Shown here piece after piece: positions 35,342 through 47,800 of a stretch of 64,000 nt of DNA. Source of the stretch: Polytrichum commune (Eukaryota > Streptophyta > Polytrichopsida > Polytrichales > Polytrichaceae); NCBI GenBank assembly GCA_950295325.1, contig OX485803.1, positions 4,712,001-4,776,000 on the forward strand. Direction: 5' to 3'. Position 1 is the first letter of the stretch, and every line of letters starts with the position of its first letter. The position numbers and the translations under genes were made by a program. Under the pieces are notes generated by a model. It was not told the origin of the DNA, ran no database searches, and saw only the letters and a list, made by a program, of their open reading frames with translations.

Positions 35342-36164
35342 ATGGCTGAAAGCATTGCTCATGAGGCAATGTTGCCATGGTGCAGGGGGTGAGGCAATGT
35401 TTTACAAACTTTTATTTATGGGATTCCTCACAAGATGATACTGTGAAACAAACGGAGATAAATCAAGAGCAAGGATGGCTAGGTATGTTTGGGTCCATAG
35501 ATTGTATGCATTGGAAATGTAAATTGTGTCTAGTTGCATTACAATGGGCATTTCAAGATAAAAATAAAATAAAAGTATAATTCTAAAAGCAATGTGCGAT
35601 AAAAGTTTATGGGTATGACATGCATTTTTTGTCCTGCCCGGTGGCAACAACGACTTGAATGTGTTGGACTGTAGTCCTCTGATACGAAAGTTGGTTGAAG
35701 GCAATGCTAGTAGGGTTGGATTTTGGGTCAATGGGAACTAGTATGACAAATACTACCTTCTTGCCGACGGCATTTACCCTAAGTGGAGTTGCTTCGTTCA
35801 ATCCCTTCAAGACCCCGAGGACCAAAAACAAAGCAATTTTTCTGGAGCTCAAGAATTTGCGCGCAAGGATGTGGAATGATGTTTTGGAGTGATGCAAGCT
35901 AGGTGGAGCATGATCACACAACCTTGTAGGTTGTGAAATACGACCGACATTGCAAATATGTATGCATGCATTATAATGCATAATATGATTATAGAGGATG
36001 TGAGTTGTAGAGACTTGGAAATTTTAACACCAGAAGTTGCATCTTCATCATCTACAGGTTTAAGGAGAGGATTCACCTTCGCGGATTTGACACAAAAAAC
36101 TGCCTTGATTGAGGACATTGATACTTACTACAGCTTGCATGATGACCTTGTACAATACCTATAG
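35342..36164 (+). pseudogene. PIF/Harbinger (HARBI1-like) transposase remnant
   Basis: Segments in different frames follow the order of plant HARBI1-like proteins. GMFGSIDCMHW carries the first Asp of the DDE triad. LPGGNNDLNVLDCSPLIRKL carries the second. VERCFGVMQARWSMI with NMYACIIMHNMIIED gives the Glu region and the conserved tail. The frame breaks several times (stop after KNKIKV near 35580, shifts near 35735 and 35890), so it cannot make an active enzyme. It is AT-rich and more degraded than the CACTA genes next to it. Confidence 0.88.
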
Positions 36165-37119
36165 GAACATAAAGGCTCAAATGCCCTTTAACCATACACA
36201 TTCCATTTCATGCCTTGAATTGTGATGTTGGGGATTGAGAATTTGATTGAAGTTTTATGGAATTGTTTTGGTTTGGATCAATTTTGCATTGGCATTTATG
36301 AGGGCAAATGCTTGCGTATGATACATTGGCCTTGCATTAATGTTTGTGAAGATCAATTATGAATGTGCAATGTTAATGCTTGTATATGCATTATTGATGT
36401 TTATTTATGCAAGGTTTATAATTGTTTGTGCAATGTCTGTGGTTGTTCGTGCAAAGGAGAAGCTTGTTTTGTGCAATATGATTGAAGTTGAAAAGGATGT
36501 GACAATTTTTTATTTTTTCAAATTGGTAGTTCACACAATTATAATGCAATTTCAACGTGTAGTGTCAATCTACACTCAAATGAATATTGCCCTCAAGCAA
36601 AAGGCCTCAAATCAAACATGTTGAACCCTAAACCTTAACATCAACCCCAAAGTGCAAGCAAAAAGAAGAAGACAAATTACGATGTTGGTTTAGGGCTTAC
36701 ATTGAAATTTAGGTTGCCCAAGACACATGCACTCGACACAAATTTTCATGTGCAACAATTTGGGGGCAAAAACTTAAAGGATATTTGCACCCTAAAGCCA
36801 AGGCGATGGAGTTGCCCAATGCATATGTGTGTAATGACTACCAATGGGGGGAGGGGTAGACATGGAAAGAGGGATAACAATGAAAGAATTCATGGATGCA
36901 TAGTCTGAGACTAGGGCCTCATTCCAAAGGACTTATTTCGAGACTGCAAGGAACTAAGAATCAGGGTTAGGATGGTTGCCAATGCGGAGACGTTGCGAAA
37001 GGGGAAGTATATCTTCCTCTTCCGTTTCATAAACCACATGTATATCACTTCAATCCTCTACGGAGATATCAAAATGACAATGAAGCATATCATAATTACC
37101 TTGCTTTACCTTAGTTTTA

Positions 37120-38359
37120 TCTTGTGAAAATTGCCTATAGAGGTGGGTGAAGAGTTGCGGTAGCGTTGGCGATGGGTTGCCTCACTATTGGAGCCCTCAT
37201 TGTCTTTGTCTTTGTCTTCCTCACCTGATAAGCCCCCCCTGGCCCTTTCATTCAAATCAGGTGGGGGTGAAGGGGAAGCGGGAGTGGGAGTGGATAAGGG
37301 AGGCAATGAAGCAACAACAATGGCTGCAGCAATTGGTGTGTGCACCTACATACCAACAAATGGTGCAGTAGCCTCACTTTTAGCAACTTCTTCGTCGGCT
37401 GCCATCTCCTTTTCTAGACGTTTGAACTCTTGTTCTTGGCAGAGAAGTAGCCATTGCCGTGATACTGTGCAAGCGATTAGAGAATCCTCCAAAGTGAAGA
37501 GGTTGAAAGCATTTTGCTGAGTGATCTACTCAGTTTGAGAGTTGTTTGTGTGAACTTATGTGTTGCCCTTGCATTTGCCCTCAAGGTTGCTTCCTTTACC
37601 CTCATGTCCTTGTGATCTAACTTGGTTGACTTCCCTCCTAGTGGCATATGTAGGCTCAAGTTGTCGTCGATGCCTTGATAATGGGGTTGCAACTCCACAA
37701 AGTTCGCCTCCCTTTCATTAACGGGTAGATTTGGTGCCTCGTTGCCTGCAACCTTTCGCTTTGAGCCCATGGGCCTGAAGATTGTAGCAAAGTGCGGATG
37801 ATCTTGGAGCAACAACCAACAATGTTTCAAAGAGCTACAAAGCAGCAAGGATGTTGTCGTCGTCTGTTCTCTTGCTTTCGTCGAGGGCTTTGATTTGCTC
37901 ATAGCAACCCAAAAACTTGGCAATGCTAGCCTTCAAATCGCCCCACTTCATTTCGAGACTCCTCGCAAGTCGATCTAAACCCATTGCACGCTCGTTTCTT
38001 GCATAATGCGCAACAACCACCACCCATAATGCAATTTTTTTTTTTGCCCGAGCCCTCACCGCGTGTCGGTTGACACGTACATGAAACGTTTGCAACATTG
38101 TTCTTCCTTCTCGGGCAAGAAAATTTTCCCCTTTCACTTCGGCCCACCTGTGCAGACGTGAGCAATGAGCATCCATAAACCTGAAACACCTAATTTTGTT
38201 GAATTCGATTGGTAGCGGGGGAAGGCTTCGCATGGCAAACAAGGCAAATTTGACAAAAAAAAATTGGAGCATGCCTGCCTGCTTGTCTCTTATGGCGTTG
38301 GCAGGCCTTCCTGGGATCCACATTTGGTGGTCTTGGGGGCTACAAACCCGGAATGCCAT
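37120..38359 (-). pseudogene. NAM-associated/Myb-like Harbinger partner protein remnant
   Basis: On the minus strand, LARSLEMKWGDLKASIAKF, GCYEQIKALDES and then HCWLLLQDHPHFATIF match the 'no apical meristem-associated C-terminal domain' family, usually the second gene of plant PIF/Harbinger elements and a DNA-binding partner of the transposase. A single-base frameshift near 37840 separates the two parts. Downstream KEATLRANARATHKFT fits the family tail. It is probably dead. Confidence 0.78.
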
Positions 38360-38396
38360 TACCCACCAGCTTGGTGAGGTTGGTGGGGATGCTCTG

Positions 38397-38920
38397 ATAC
38401 CCCCTTCCCACTTGATTTTACCAAATAACCAAAGTCTTTCCTAAAAACCGGGTAAAACTCTCTCGGCTATAGCAGAGGCATCCGGCTATCCCAATGATGC
38501 ACCTACAAGAACTTTCTTTGGAGATTTTTGAGTAGGATTCTGTTAAGTAATTTTCACACATGTTCATTGTTTTATCTACCAAGCAATGAATGTTGGATAG
38601 TTTTTGTCTCATCCCCAAATGCCTTACTACTCATTTATCTTACCATCGTTTTTTTTGTTAATGAAGCTCCTCGTGCTCTCATAGCTAAGACTAAAAGCAA
38701 CCAATCACAAGGGCGGGAAACAACACTTTTAAAGGTCCTACATTCTTGCCTCATGTCTCAGTACCGATGGGAGGGTTGGTGGTTGAGGCTTAAAACCTCC
38801 ACTTTCAAACCATGCCATATCATTTGCCAACTAGACTCGGGACTAGATAGTGTCGATGGTGTGAAGGCCGTGTTTGTAGAACCAACTTTTAGGCTTAGCT
38901 AAAGTCAAGTGGGAAGGGGG
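38397..38920. repeat. Inverted-repeat element next to the Harbinger remnant
   Basis: CCCCCTTCCCACTTGATTTTA (from about 38400) and its near-inverse AAAGTCAAGTGGGAAGGGGG (ending about 38919) bound about 520 bp. It could be a MITE or the end repeats of a larger decayed element. The open frame at 38528-38902 inside it has no recognisable similarity. Confidence 0.5.
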
Positions 38921-39335
38921 CATAAACCTCCCCTCAACACACTACTTATTAGGTCTGATTTGCATAATACTTTCTTCTATGGATTCCAAATCTTACAGTA
39001 CCTAACATTCTAGAATATCAAAAGCTCATGCTCAGATCAAATGCAATTTTCAAAACCCACAAAAAAAACACATGGATGTGCATTTGGCACATTTGGGCTT
39101 CGAAGGCATTTAAGGGTTAACTTATGACTTTCTTGAAAGTTTGCTTAACCTCTCATCTTTTGTCAACTGCACGAAAGTGACAGAATGGGACTCGTGAGAG
39201 ACAGAGCTCTCTAGGGTTTTCTAGGGTTTCGCGATGAATGATTGCCTGATGCCATTGATGCTTGACCGCTATTGGAATCACATTTGAAGATGTAACCGAG
39301 AATTTATTTGTAAAGGAAGAGGAGCGGCAGGCAAC

Positions 39336-41308
39336 ATGGTGTTCGGAATCTCATGGGGTGAAGTGGCTCTCATCTTAGCTGCGAGCGCAGCTCTCTTCGG
39401 TACGTTTCAAATCATCCATCTCTTGTTTCTAAGAGTATCATGATAAAATCTCCATAAAATAGGCCTTGAGACACTGAGGCCACCGAAATCTGAACAAGTA
39501 GAGACGGCTTAGGCCCTGGACATTGTTCGACCGGTTTCAGATTGATCTATTCAATCGAATGCAGAGGTAGGGCTATCTGTCATGCACAATTCCTGCCTGT
39601 ATAGCACGGGCTTGGAATTCGGCAGTCTTTTGTCACTTAAGGTAAGCTGCCTAATTCGGTCGCCCATCTTAAACGGACATGTATATTTGAGTGGTGCGCG
39701 GTTAGGTGTGGATTAAGATGGAACATCAGAAAGACACGTGCTCAAAAGAGATTAGATTACATGCTCAAAATTTGTTAACCATCCTAAACTCAGTAGTCAA
39801 TGTAGTTGGGGGCCGCTTATACGATCTCTTTATAAGAAAGAGAATCTTCACTTTGACAATGAATAAGACATTCGTATGAGCTCCACAGACTATGAGGAGA
39901 GTGGCTACAGGCACGATCTAGATTTGCTAATCATCTCGCACCAATTGCGTGATTTGTATCCTACAAGAAGTGTGTGCAGATCTAGAAAGTGTCCTTTTAA
40001 GCCCCACTTACATTTGTGACATTTCTTCGAGTGCAGGGCCCAAGGACATTGTCATAATTGGAAGGGCAGCAGGAAGGTTGACAGGAAAGGCGGTTGGCTA
40101 CGTTCAAAGTGCCCGCGGCCAGATAGATCCTCTCTTGCAGCGCTCTGAAATCAATAAGGTAAGGAACTCTTGCCATGAGTTTATAGTCCTTGAGATGACG
40201 CCGGGTTTACAAGTATTTCTTTGGAGTTTACCAGCACTGAAATGTAGGAGTTGCACCTACTATTTGTTCCAGGTTCACAAAGAGCTGCGGGAAACAATGG
40301 CGCAGCTAGATGCTATTCGCCATGAAATGAGGACAGGCATCTCCATCATGAATCCTGGTCCTATGACACGGCAAGTTATGGAGAAGGCTGTTCCAGAGCT
40401 TTCTACTGCTGTGCAATCACATGTCAATGGTGAGCAGCTGTGGACTTGTTTTCAACCTTTTGTGTGAATTTGTTGATGCACATCTTTTTTGAGGAATAGT
40501 ACAATCCATCTGGAATGTTGAACCAATCGAATGGTAGCAATTAAAGTTAAAAATGCTGACTCAAGAATGTACTTAATGCAAACTATGAGGTGCTACAAGG
40601 CACGAAGGGAATCTTTTGAGTCACATAGATACTGACATTGAATTTTGTTGGTATGTGTGTCAATCAAGGTACAACTTGTAAATCGGATATGGGACAATCT
40701 GCTTCAATTGCTGACAATTCAGATTCTGGCTTGTACGATACATTTTCTGCCACTCAAGTGAGTCTCTGTGACATCTAAGATGTGAGTGAAAGGACATGGT
40801 GTAGTAACTCTATGTGATCCATAGTTCATGACAGAATACTGTCAATTTGCTGAGTGTATTTTTTTCCTGTTCCATCCCTGGTGAGACCACAATGAAGTTA
40901 AGTAGAGGTCAGGAACCTGGGAATTCATGCATTCACAGTCTGACCAAGCTCTCCAAATGAGCTTGTCAGTACATGACTATTTCAGATATTCTGATCTCAC
41001 TTATCCAATTTGTTATTGATTTCACTATCTAATGTATGCAGATGGTCATGCAATTGCAGAAGTTACGAAGTGAGCATTGTCAGCAAATTCCAGCTATACC
41101 CCTCACAATCCCTTCAAACCAGGTGTCTCATGATACAGGGGCCTTGGTTGGTCTTGGTGCTACTGTTCACCCTTCAGGTGGTCACATGCTCCCAGATGGC
41201 AGCATCAAAGGCTCTCTAAGTCAAGATGTTGTGGTCTTGCCAATATCGGCTGTTGAGGCAGGGATTTTGCCTCCCAGTGAAGGTAGCAGATCCTTAAATG
41301 AAGACTAA
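39336..41308 (+). CDS. Mitochondrial TatB-like twin-arginine translocase subunit, 5 exons
   Basis: Exons 39336-39399, 40037-40158, 40273-40429, 40669-40757 and 41042-41308 have GT-AG borders and join to 699 nt (232 residues). The N-terminus MVFGISWGEVALILAASAAL is a short membrane helix followed by GPKDIVIIGRAAGRLTGKAV, the Gly-Pro hinge and amphipathic helix of TatA/TatB proteins. Then comes GYVQSARGQIDPLLQRSEIN, a basic/acidic helix, and HKELRETMAQLDAIRHEMRT. This matches the plant protein reported as mitochondrial TatB, which works with mitochondrial TatC to export the folded Rieske protein. The last exon ends with a Pro/Ser/Gly-rich tail (ALVGLGATVHPSGGHMLP) that I cannot assign. The ATG sits directly before the helix with no presequence, as expected for this family. 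Confidence 0.87.
39640..39970 (+). repeat. MITE family A copy in TatB-like intron 1
   Basis: It begins near CTTAAGGTAAGCTG and contains ATATTTGAGTGGTGCGCGG, AAAAGAGATTAGATTACATG and GAGAATCTTCACTTTG. It ends near GCACCAATTGCGTGATTTGT, about 65 bp before exon 2. End coordinates are approximate. Confidence 0.65.
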
Positions 41309-44300
41309 TTGTTGAATTTTTCACAGCCAGTAGTAGTGTCTTTATTACACCTGATAATGAATTGCCGACTGTGGTCTGCAACTTTCCTGTATGGATGCTG
41401 GGTTGTTACATATGCCTTCCTGAGAAAGTTCGAGCACGGTATATTTATGTGGAGCTCTGTGTGGAGTACAGGGCCACTGTCAGGAGGTGCAGACATTGTG
41501 TTTGCATCAATTATGGAAAGGAAAGTCGCCTTTGAGTCCAAGAAATTCTTTGAGCAGGGGGATACATAAGTTTGGCATTGATTTCAATCCGGATGGGCAG
41601 CCATTCTGCATTGCACACCTTATTCAGGTTTGCTTCTTAAGTCCCAAACCAGAAATTTCAGGTTTCTTTTATGCAATGGCATACATATGATGCCTATTGT
41701 GGTTAAATCTCCTGCATGGGTGTTTGATGCTCAATATTGGGGAAATGATGTACTGCAAAATTTGTCTTATGTTGCAGGGAATAACTGAAGAAGCTTACAT
41801 TGTACTTTCAGAGACCTCAAATCATTCTTCTGGTCGATTCATCCAGGGCTATCTACTGTAACCCCTAATGTCAGAGAGGGTGTTCATAAGGCTGAAGCAA
41901 CTCAAGGAGACTGATCAAATCCATGCATATGGCATGTCAACTTGGAGAGTGGATGATGGTCTTATATGTTAAGAGGTCGGGGTTTTGGAAGCTACTGGAG
42001 TTTTGTAGAGCAGAAACACTGACATTTTCACTGCACATGACATGTGCTTTCTTACAACCCTGGAAGTCTTGAACCTCTATCTATGTCCTAGATCACAAAA
42101 GGGCTAGCTCATTGCTAGTTAGAATCATCACATACTTCAAATAAATGGATTTTCTGCAACACCATCTTAATGTCCCAATTTACTGCTGCATTTTCAGCAC
42201 AAGCATTTTCTCAGACATATTTTTGTGTTACTGGTAGACCATATCGAGTGTTGTTTTCTATTATTGCAAAGTATGGCAATTTGGCATTTCTATTTTCATT
42301 TTTCTGGATCTTGAGTCTTGTAGAGACATAGGTGAATGTTTTTGAGTCGAAGTAGGAGCGCAAAGAGCATGGCAAACAGAGAAATAGCAATTGGGTTGAT
42401 GCACCTTCATCTACATGACATTTTTGACCATTCCAGTGCAGGCCAATGCGAGAAATCATGCTTTCTTTGAAGGATCAGTGCAAGAAACCAGGTTTTCTTT
42501 CAAGACATTCTTGTTGTGGGCGAACTGGACCAACTCACTGATGCCTATTGACGCTCTAATAAACAAATGGCAGTGGATTGCTCCAGTTTGGGTATCTGAA
42601 GGAAGGAGACAAGTGCCTCGCAATACATGCAGCCGCTCCAGCACATATCAGCACATGATATGCTTAATTACGGCTTGCCCATGATCTTCAGATTCGTGGA
42701 CGATTAATTTTGATTGAGATCAGAGCTCACAGAACGAGTCACTTTTAATGGTCTACCAGCCTGAATGCCAGTGAGGAACGCCCTGATGAACAGACGGAGC
42801 TCTCTTTGGTTTGATATTTCTTCCGTTCACCATTTCCTGTATGATGGGGCGGTGCACTTTCAACTTCCTCAATATGAAGAAGCGAAGATTCTGGGGGCTG
42901 ATTTCTGAGGGCAAAATATTTTGTAACGAGATTTTGGTGGTAAGGGTCTACAACAGACCGTTATGAGAGGAAGCGGGCCTATGTCACTAGTAAGGTGGAA
43001 GAGCTGGTTGGCCAGGGGACATGCATTTCTGTTAGGTTATTGGGGAGCTTGCAAAGGAAGGAGGCAGTGTCTTTTGGCCAACGTCTCTTCCCTCAACTAA
43101 CTCTATCGGACTGCCGGTCTGCGAGGAAAAGAAAACCTGATACGGAGACGAAGAGGTCTTAACATCATAACAAGTGAAAAACGTGGCGCTTTGGAATTAG
43201 TGCTCATCATGGAGACAATTGGAAGACATACTCCTACATTGTCAGATTGCAAAAGCTCACAGCTATAGGTCTTCAAACGCTGCTTTCGAGACAAGCCAAA
43301 CTGAACCACCGTGTTGCAGTCTTCTTTCCTGCCTCTTTGGGATGCCACACGGAATGCTTTTCACCGACTACATCTGTCATCCAGATTCATGCAACCCATC
43401 GCTGAGGTGTATTAGGAGGTCAATTTGGAACCGATATAGACAAGAGACGGACCTCCCATGCCGAAAAGCACAGTTTGTGATTTGAAAAGTGGCCTGATGT
43501 CCGACAGGAGGATTCTTCGCAGTACAACTTGAGAAACAGAGGAGCTTAGACCTTGCACGGAACCTCGTTGGCCGCCTCCAAGGTACGGCCAATTCAATTC
43601 AACCGAGTTCTTCGTCATGTTTCAAGCCATAACGACAATTTCATGTAACCCGGCGGAAGGTTTCCAACTTCGAGTCTATATCACAAGAACTTGAAAGCGA
43701 TTTTAGTAAATCTCAAATTTGATCCACATAGCCTTCAGCCCATCCGCAGAACTAGTCCGAAGAAGCCTCGATATGAGATCATAGAGGGCATGGGTGACCT
43801 GCATATATAAAGAGTATTCTGTAGGTACAGGGCTCTATTCAATCCATTTGCAATTCGAAAGAATCGGAACTGCCACTGAGTTCAGACCTTATTGAGGCCC
43901 TTTTCAATAGGAAAGTTATACAATTTGATGTTCAAGATGTGTTGCTCTGAGGAGGCAGAGGAAAGTCAAAGCAACTGGTTATGATTTCTGGAGTATCCTC
44001 CATGCAACCAACTAAGCTCTTTAATATCTAGATAAAGTAATAGAATCAAGTAAAACTAGGCTCTTGAAATACTGTTCAGTGCGGATGGGAGGGTTGCCTT
44101 TCATATGATCTTCTCCTGAAACTTTTGGTTGGCTGTGTCTGTTTCACCCTTTGTACATCGGATTGGACTCGTGGTGGTTTTTTGAGGTTGACACCTACTA
44201 GAGCCAGCTGTTCAGAAAATATGCTGAAGTTTCTATCTTTCTAACATCTTTCAAATCGAAGTGAAGAATTATCGATAATCTGAAATTATAATCACAAAAC

Positions 44301-44801
44301 TCTTTGGATTTAAGCAGAGAGGCGGTGAATGAGCATGGAGGATTTGGATTGGTGGCCAAGCGCCGGAAGAAGATGAAAGGAACACCAATGCATGGAAGTA
44401 GAAAACGAGATGGGGTTGGCACGACTCATACATGCACCATCGCAGCCCATGGAATTTAGGTTGATTTCCCTGCCTTGTTGAACGTGGTGGGGGATCCTTG
44501 GGAGCAGATATGCTTCGCTCAAGGCACCGTGATGGTGTGCCACTTTTCTGGCAGAACAGGCACAAATACCTGGGCTGGTAGTCACGAGGAGAGCAGCCGC
44601 CTAGTACGATCTTGCGGTGCTGCTCAAAAACCTGCAGAGTTTGTATGGTGATCTTCTCCCTGCTTCCCATTGGTATCAATTCGTAGCACTCAGTAGCTGC
44701 TAGGTTTTGTATGTGTAGCCCATTCAGGTTTTCTCTGAATGTAAGCATCTGGGCAAAATTAGAACTCAAGAGGGTTGCCAAGTGACTACTGAGAGCATCT
44801 G
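41309..44801. other. Intergenic region TatB-like gene to the Pro/Cys-rich frame (3.5 kb)
   Basis: The first several hundred bases are probably the TatB-like 3' UTR. Several unrelated open frames of 60-170 codons exist on both strands (for example 44269-44781, minus), but none shows a recognisable domain. I see no transposon hallmark here. Confidence 0.5.
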
Positions 44802-47800
44802 ATGGCAGTGTCCAAGTCCCATGAAGCTGGCATCTTTATGCAACATACAAACTTCTCGAGCATTGAGGACCAGGCTGACTCGGTTCGAAACAGTCAATGG
44901 GCATATGTGAATTTGCATAGCATTGGTAGTCCTGATTTGACTGATGATGGCCAAGGAAACAGGGGTTTTCGTGATGTCTTGTGCTTGAATGGAATGATGA
45001 GAATTGTGCGTGATGTGAAACGAGGAGGTGGTTGTCCTGAACACGATTGCAACAACAATAACAACAAAAGCAAGGAAGGTCATCTGATAAGTCGCAGGCG
45101 CCCTTGGGACAGCTGCGTCAATCCCCAACACAGTTCCTTTCGCAGCCCCCGAACCTCCCCACCATCCCGCGTTACAGGTGGCCATGACATGTGCACTTGC
45201 TCAGTTTCTTCTTCATCTTCCAAACCTCAATATTGTTCCTCCTCCCCCCCTCCTGTCGAGTCTTGCTTGCCTGGTTTACACCAAAAGTATCATGACTTCT
45301 ATCCAGATTGTGAGGAAATCCATCTGCCTGAATGCTATCGGAGGATTGTTGAGCATGATGACCTCTATCTCCCTCCTTCCCGTCCCTTAAGTCCCGCATT
45401 AACAGACCACGATGACGTGTATTGGCCTTTGTCCAGACCCTGCTCCCCTCCATTCCCAAGGCCAGCGAAAGACTACTCGTCTGCGACAGTGTGTCCCCGA
45501 CCTCCGGCAGTAATCTGCTCCTGTCCCAAGCTGAATCCTCCTAGTCCTCCTTCTGCCTCCTACAGAGATGTCTACCTGCCAGACACAAGGCCATGCACAC
45601 CGAAGGCGGAGTACCCTTGTCCCTGTCCCTCATCACCTCAAGAATGCTTCGACTTGGCTGGGTTGACCACCGTGCATGACAACATACCTGTGCCCCCCCG
45701 CAGAAAGAAACCTCTTGCTGATCCTTACCTCCCAAAGCCTCGTGACACCGCTTGCTCAACCTCCCCATCACCCTCATCATCTCCTTGTTGTGAACCTTCA
45801 AACATCATGAGCAGGCCTAAGGTGCAGTTCCAGTCCCGCGTCTGCCAAGAGTGTCACTCGCCATGTTGCAAAGGGCCATCCTACTGCAACCCACAGTATA
45901 TTGTGGAAACACCATTGTCAATATCACCCCCACATTCCAAGGTTCCCTCTCCGAGGTCCCGGAATCAGGGAAGAGGCGGTTGTGACGGCGGCGGCAGCCG
46001 TGGTGGTGGTGGTGGAGGAGGAGGAGGTTGTGATCTGGTGAGCCCGAGATGCCAAGTCTGTGACTGCCATAAAGAAGATAGACAAAGTGCTCCATCATGT
46101 CCTCCACGAAAGATCAGCCGGCCATGTTATTCTTCACCACCTTCACCTTGTCCACCATCACCTTCCCCACCTTCGCCTTGTGCACCTCCTTCACCTTGCG
46201 GACCTCCACCGTGTCGACTTCTGTTGGCTGCAGAGATGCTGAGTGCTGTGGAGGAGTGTGCAAAATTTCCATCACCGAAGTGTGCAGCACTCTTTTCACA
46301 TGTGCCATGTCCGAAACCGAGTTCTCGACCGGCATCTCCTCGACCTGCATCCCCTCGATCGACATGCCCACCCAAAGTTGATTCCTGCAGGGCTCCGTCT
46401 CCGGAACCAAAATCTTGTAATACTAATACAGAATGTGCAAACTGCGATTGCCACAAGCCAGCTGCGAAATCACCAACCCCTCGTCCCTGTGGCTGCCCCG
46501 TTCCCGCCTGGAAGTTAAATCAACCTCCTCCATCGCCTCCTTGCAAGGTGGAAGCGCCGAGGAGCCCCACTCTCAAGACAGCAGAACCGAAGTGTGATTG
46601 CCATGTTACCAAGAAGCACAAGCAGCTCAAGTTTTCCAACCAGATCAAGTCACCATCTTTATGTCCGAGTCCAGAGTGTGAGGATTGCGATTGCAACAGA
46701 TATCAACGTAAGAAGACCCAAGATTTCCCCTCCAGCAAGTCGACACCCTTAAAGCAGCGGCCTGCCTACTCTCCTCCTCTCTCTCCCAAGCTGCCGTCGA
46801 CTGACGATGGTACTGAGGCCGAGTACGTGCCAATTCCGTTCAAATCAGCTGGCAAGTCACCAAAGCGAGAAACTCCACTTCCCAGGCTTCGAACTGCAGA
46901 AAGCTGGAGGGCTTTTGAGTGTTCAAAGTCTCCTGACAGGAGGAAACCATTATACAGTTCGGAAGATCAGCCGATCTCCAAGGCTTCTCCCCCAAGGAAG
47001 AAATCATCACCCCCACGACCCTACTCCAAACGGCTTCCACCGTCTAGGGTGCCCAGACCATCTTACACACAAGGTATAACACGGAGATGTTGCTGTGGGG
47101 GCTGTGAGTGTTTGGATTCCAGTTCCATGATTTCAACCAAATGTCCATTCTGCTCGCATGTGCATTCCTGCTGCTGTGGGATGTGCAACTGTCCTATTCC
47201 AACTTGCTCCAGCAAGTCACCAATCTCAGACTCGTCTACTCCTACTCCCCGATCTCCACAGATCAGCAGGCTGCCGTTCCGGAGCAATTCAGAGTTTTAC
47301 TCTTCATCAAGACTCACGTCACCACCCCCATTGTCAGCAAGGAGCTACTTCAACAACAGGCCTGCCCCCCAGTTGAAATCCAAGTCCAGGCTGGAGCTTT
47401 TGGATTCAGTGCACCACCCTAGTCCCAGATCACAGATTGAGCTCTTCAACAAGTTTTTGAAATCGCAATCCTCTCGATATGCACGAAGTCCTCCAGAAAC
47501 GAGTAGTGCACAGAAGGAGTTCCTCCCACGGAGATCGCAAGCACCCGAGTCAGCTCGTACATGGCGGTCCTATAAACAACAACATCAACAACATCATCAT
47601 CAAGGGAAAAGCTCCCATGTGCCCAAAGGTACATCCGCCATCTTGCTGCCAACGAATCCATCGAATGTGAAAGTGTGCTCGGCCAAAACATCTCAACCAA
47701 ATGCATATGAAAACCTAAGATCAATGCAAGAAACACGACTCCTCTCCAAGCCTAGTTTAGGCCGTCGAGGAGGGTGCTCTTGCAGAAGTTGTGCATGTGG

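Larger units (their letters stand above)
34616..38395. mobile_element. Decayed PIF/Harbinger transposon, about 3.8 kb
   Basis: It contains the two genes typical of the superfamily: a HARBI1-like DDE transposase remnant (+) and a NAM-associated/Myb-like partner (-), placed tail to tail. The suggested ends are AAAGCATCCCCA at 34616 and its inverse TGGGGATGCTCT ending at 38395 (11 of 12 matching). They resemble the GAGCATCTCCA ends common in plant PIF/Tourist elements. The flanking trinucleotides (CTA and GAT) do not match, so the ends are less certain than the gene content. Confidence 0.72.

Noticed and set aside
38528..38902. 124-codon plus-strand frame
   Set aside because: No recognisable similarity, and it sits between inverted repeats next to a decayed transposon.
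45172..47736. Many open frames on both strands inside the 1004-codon frame
   Set aside because: Pro/Ser-rich coding with few A/T-rich codons leaves the other frames open. Only the longest frame shows ordered motifs.
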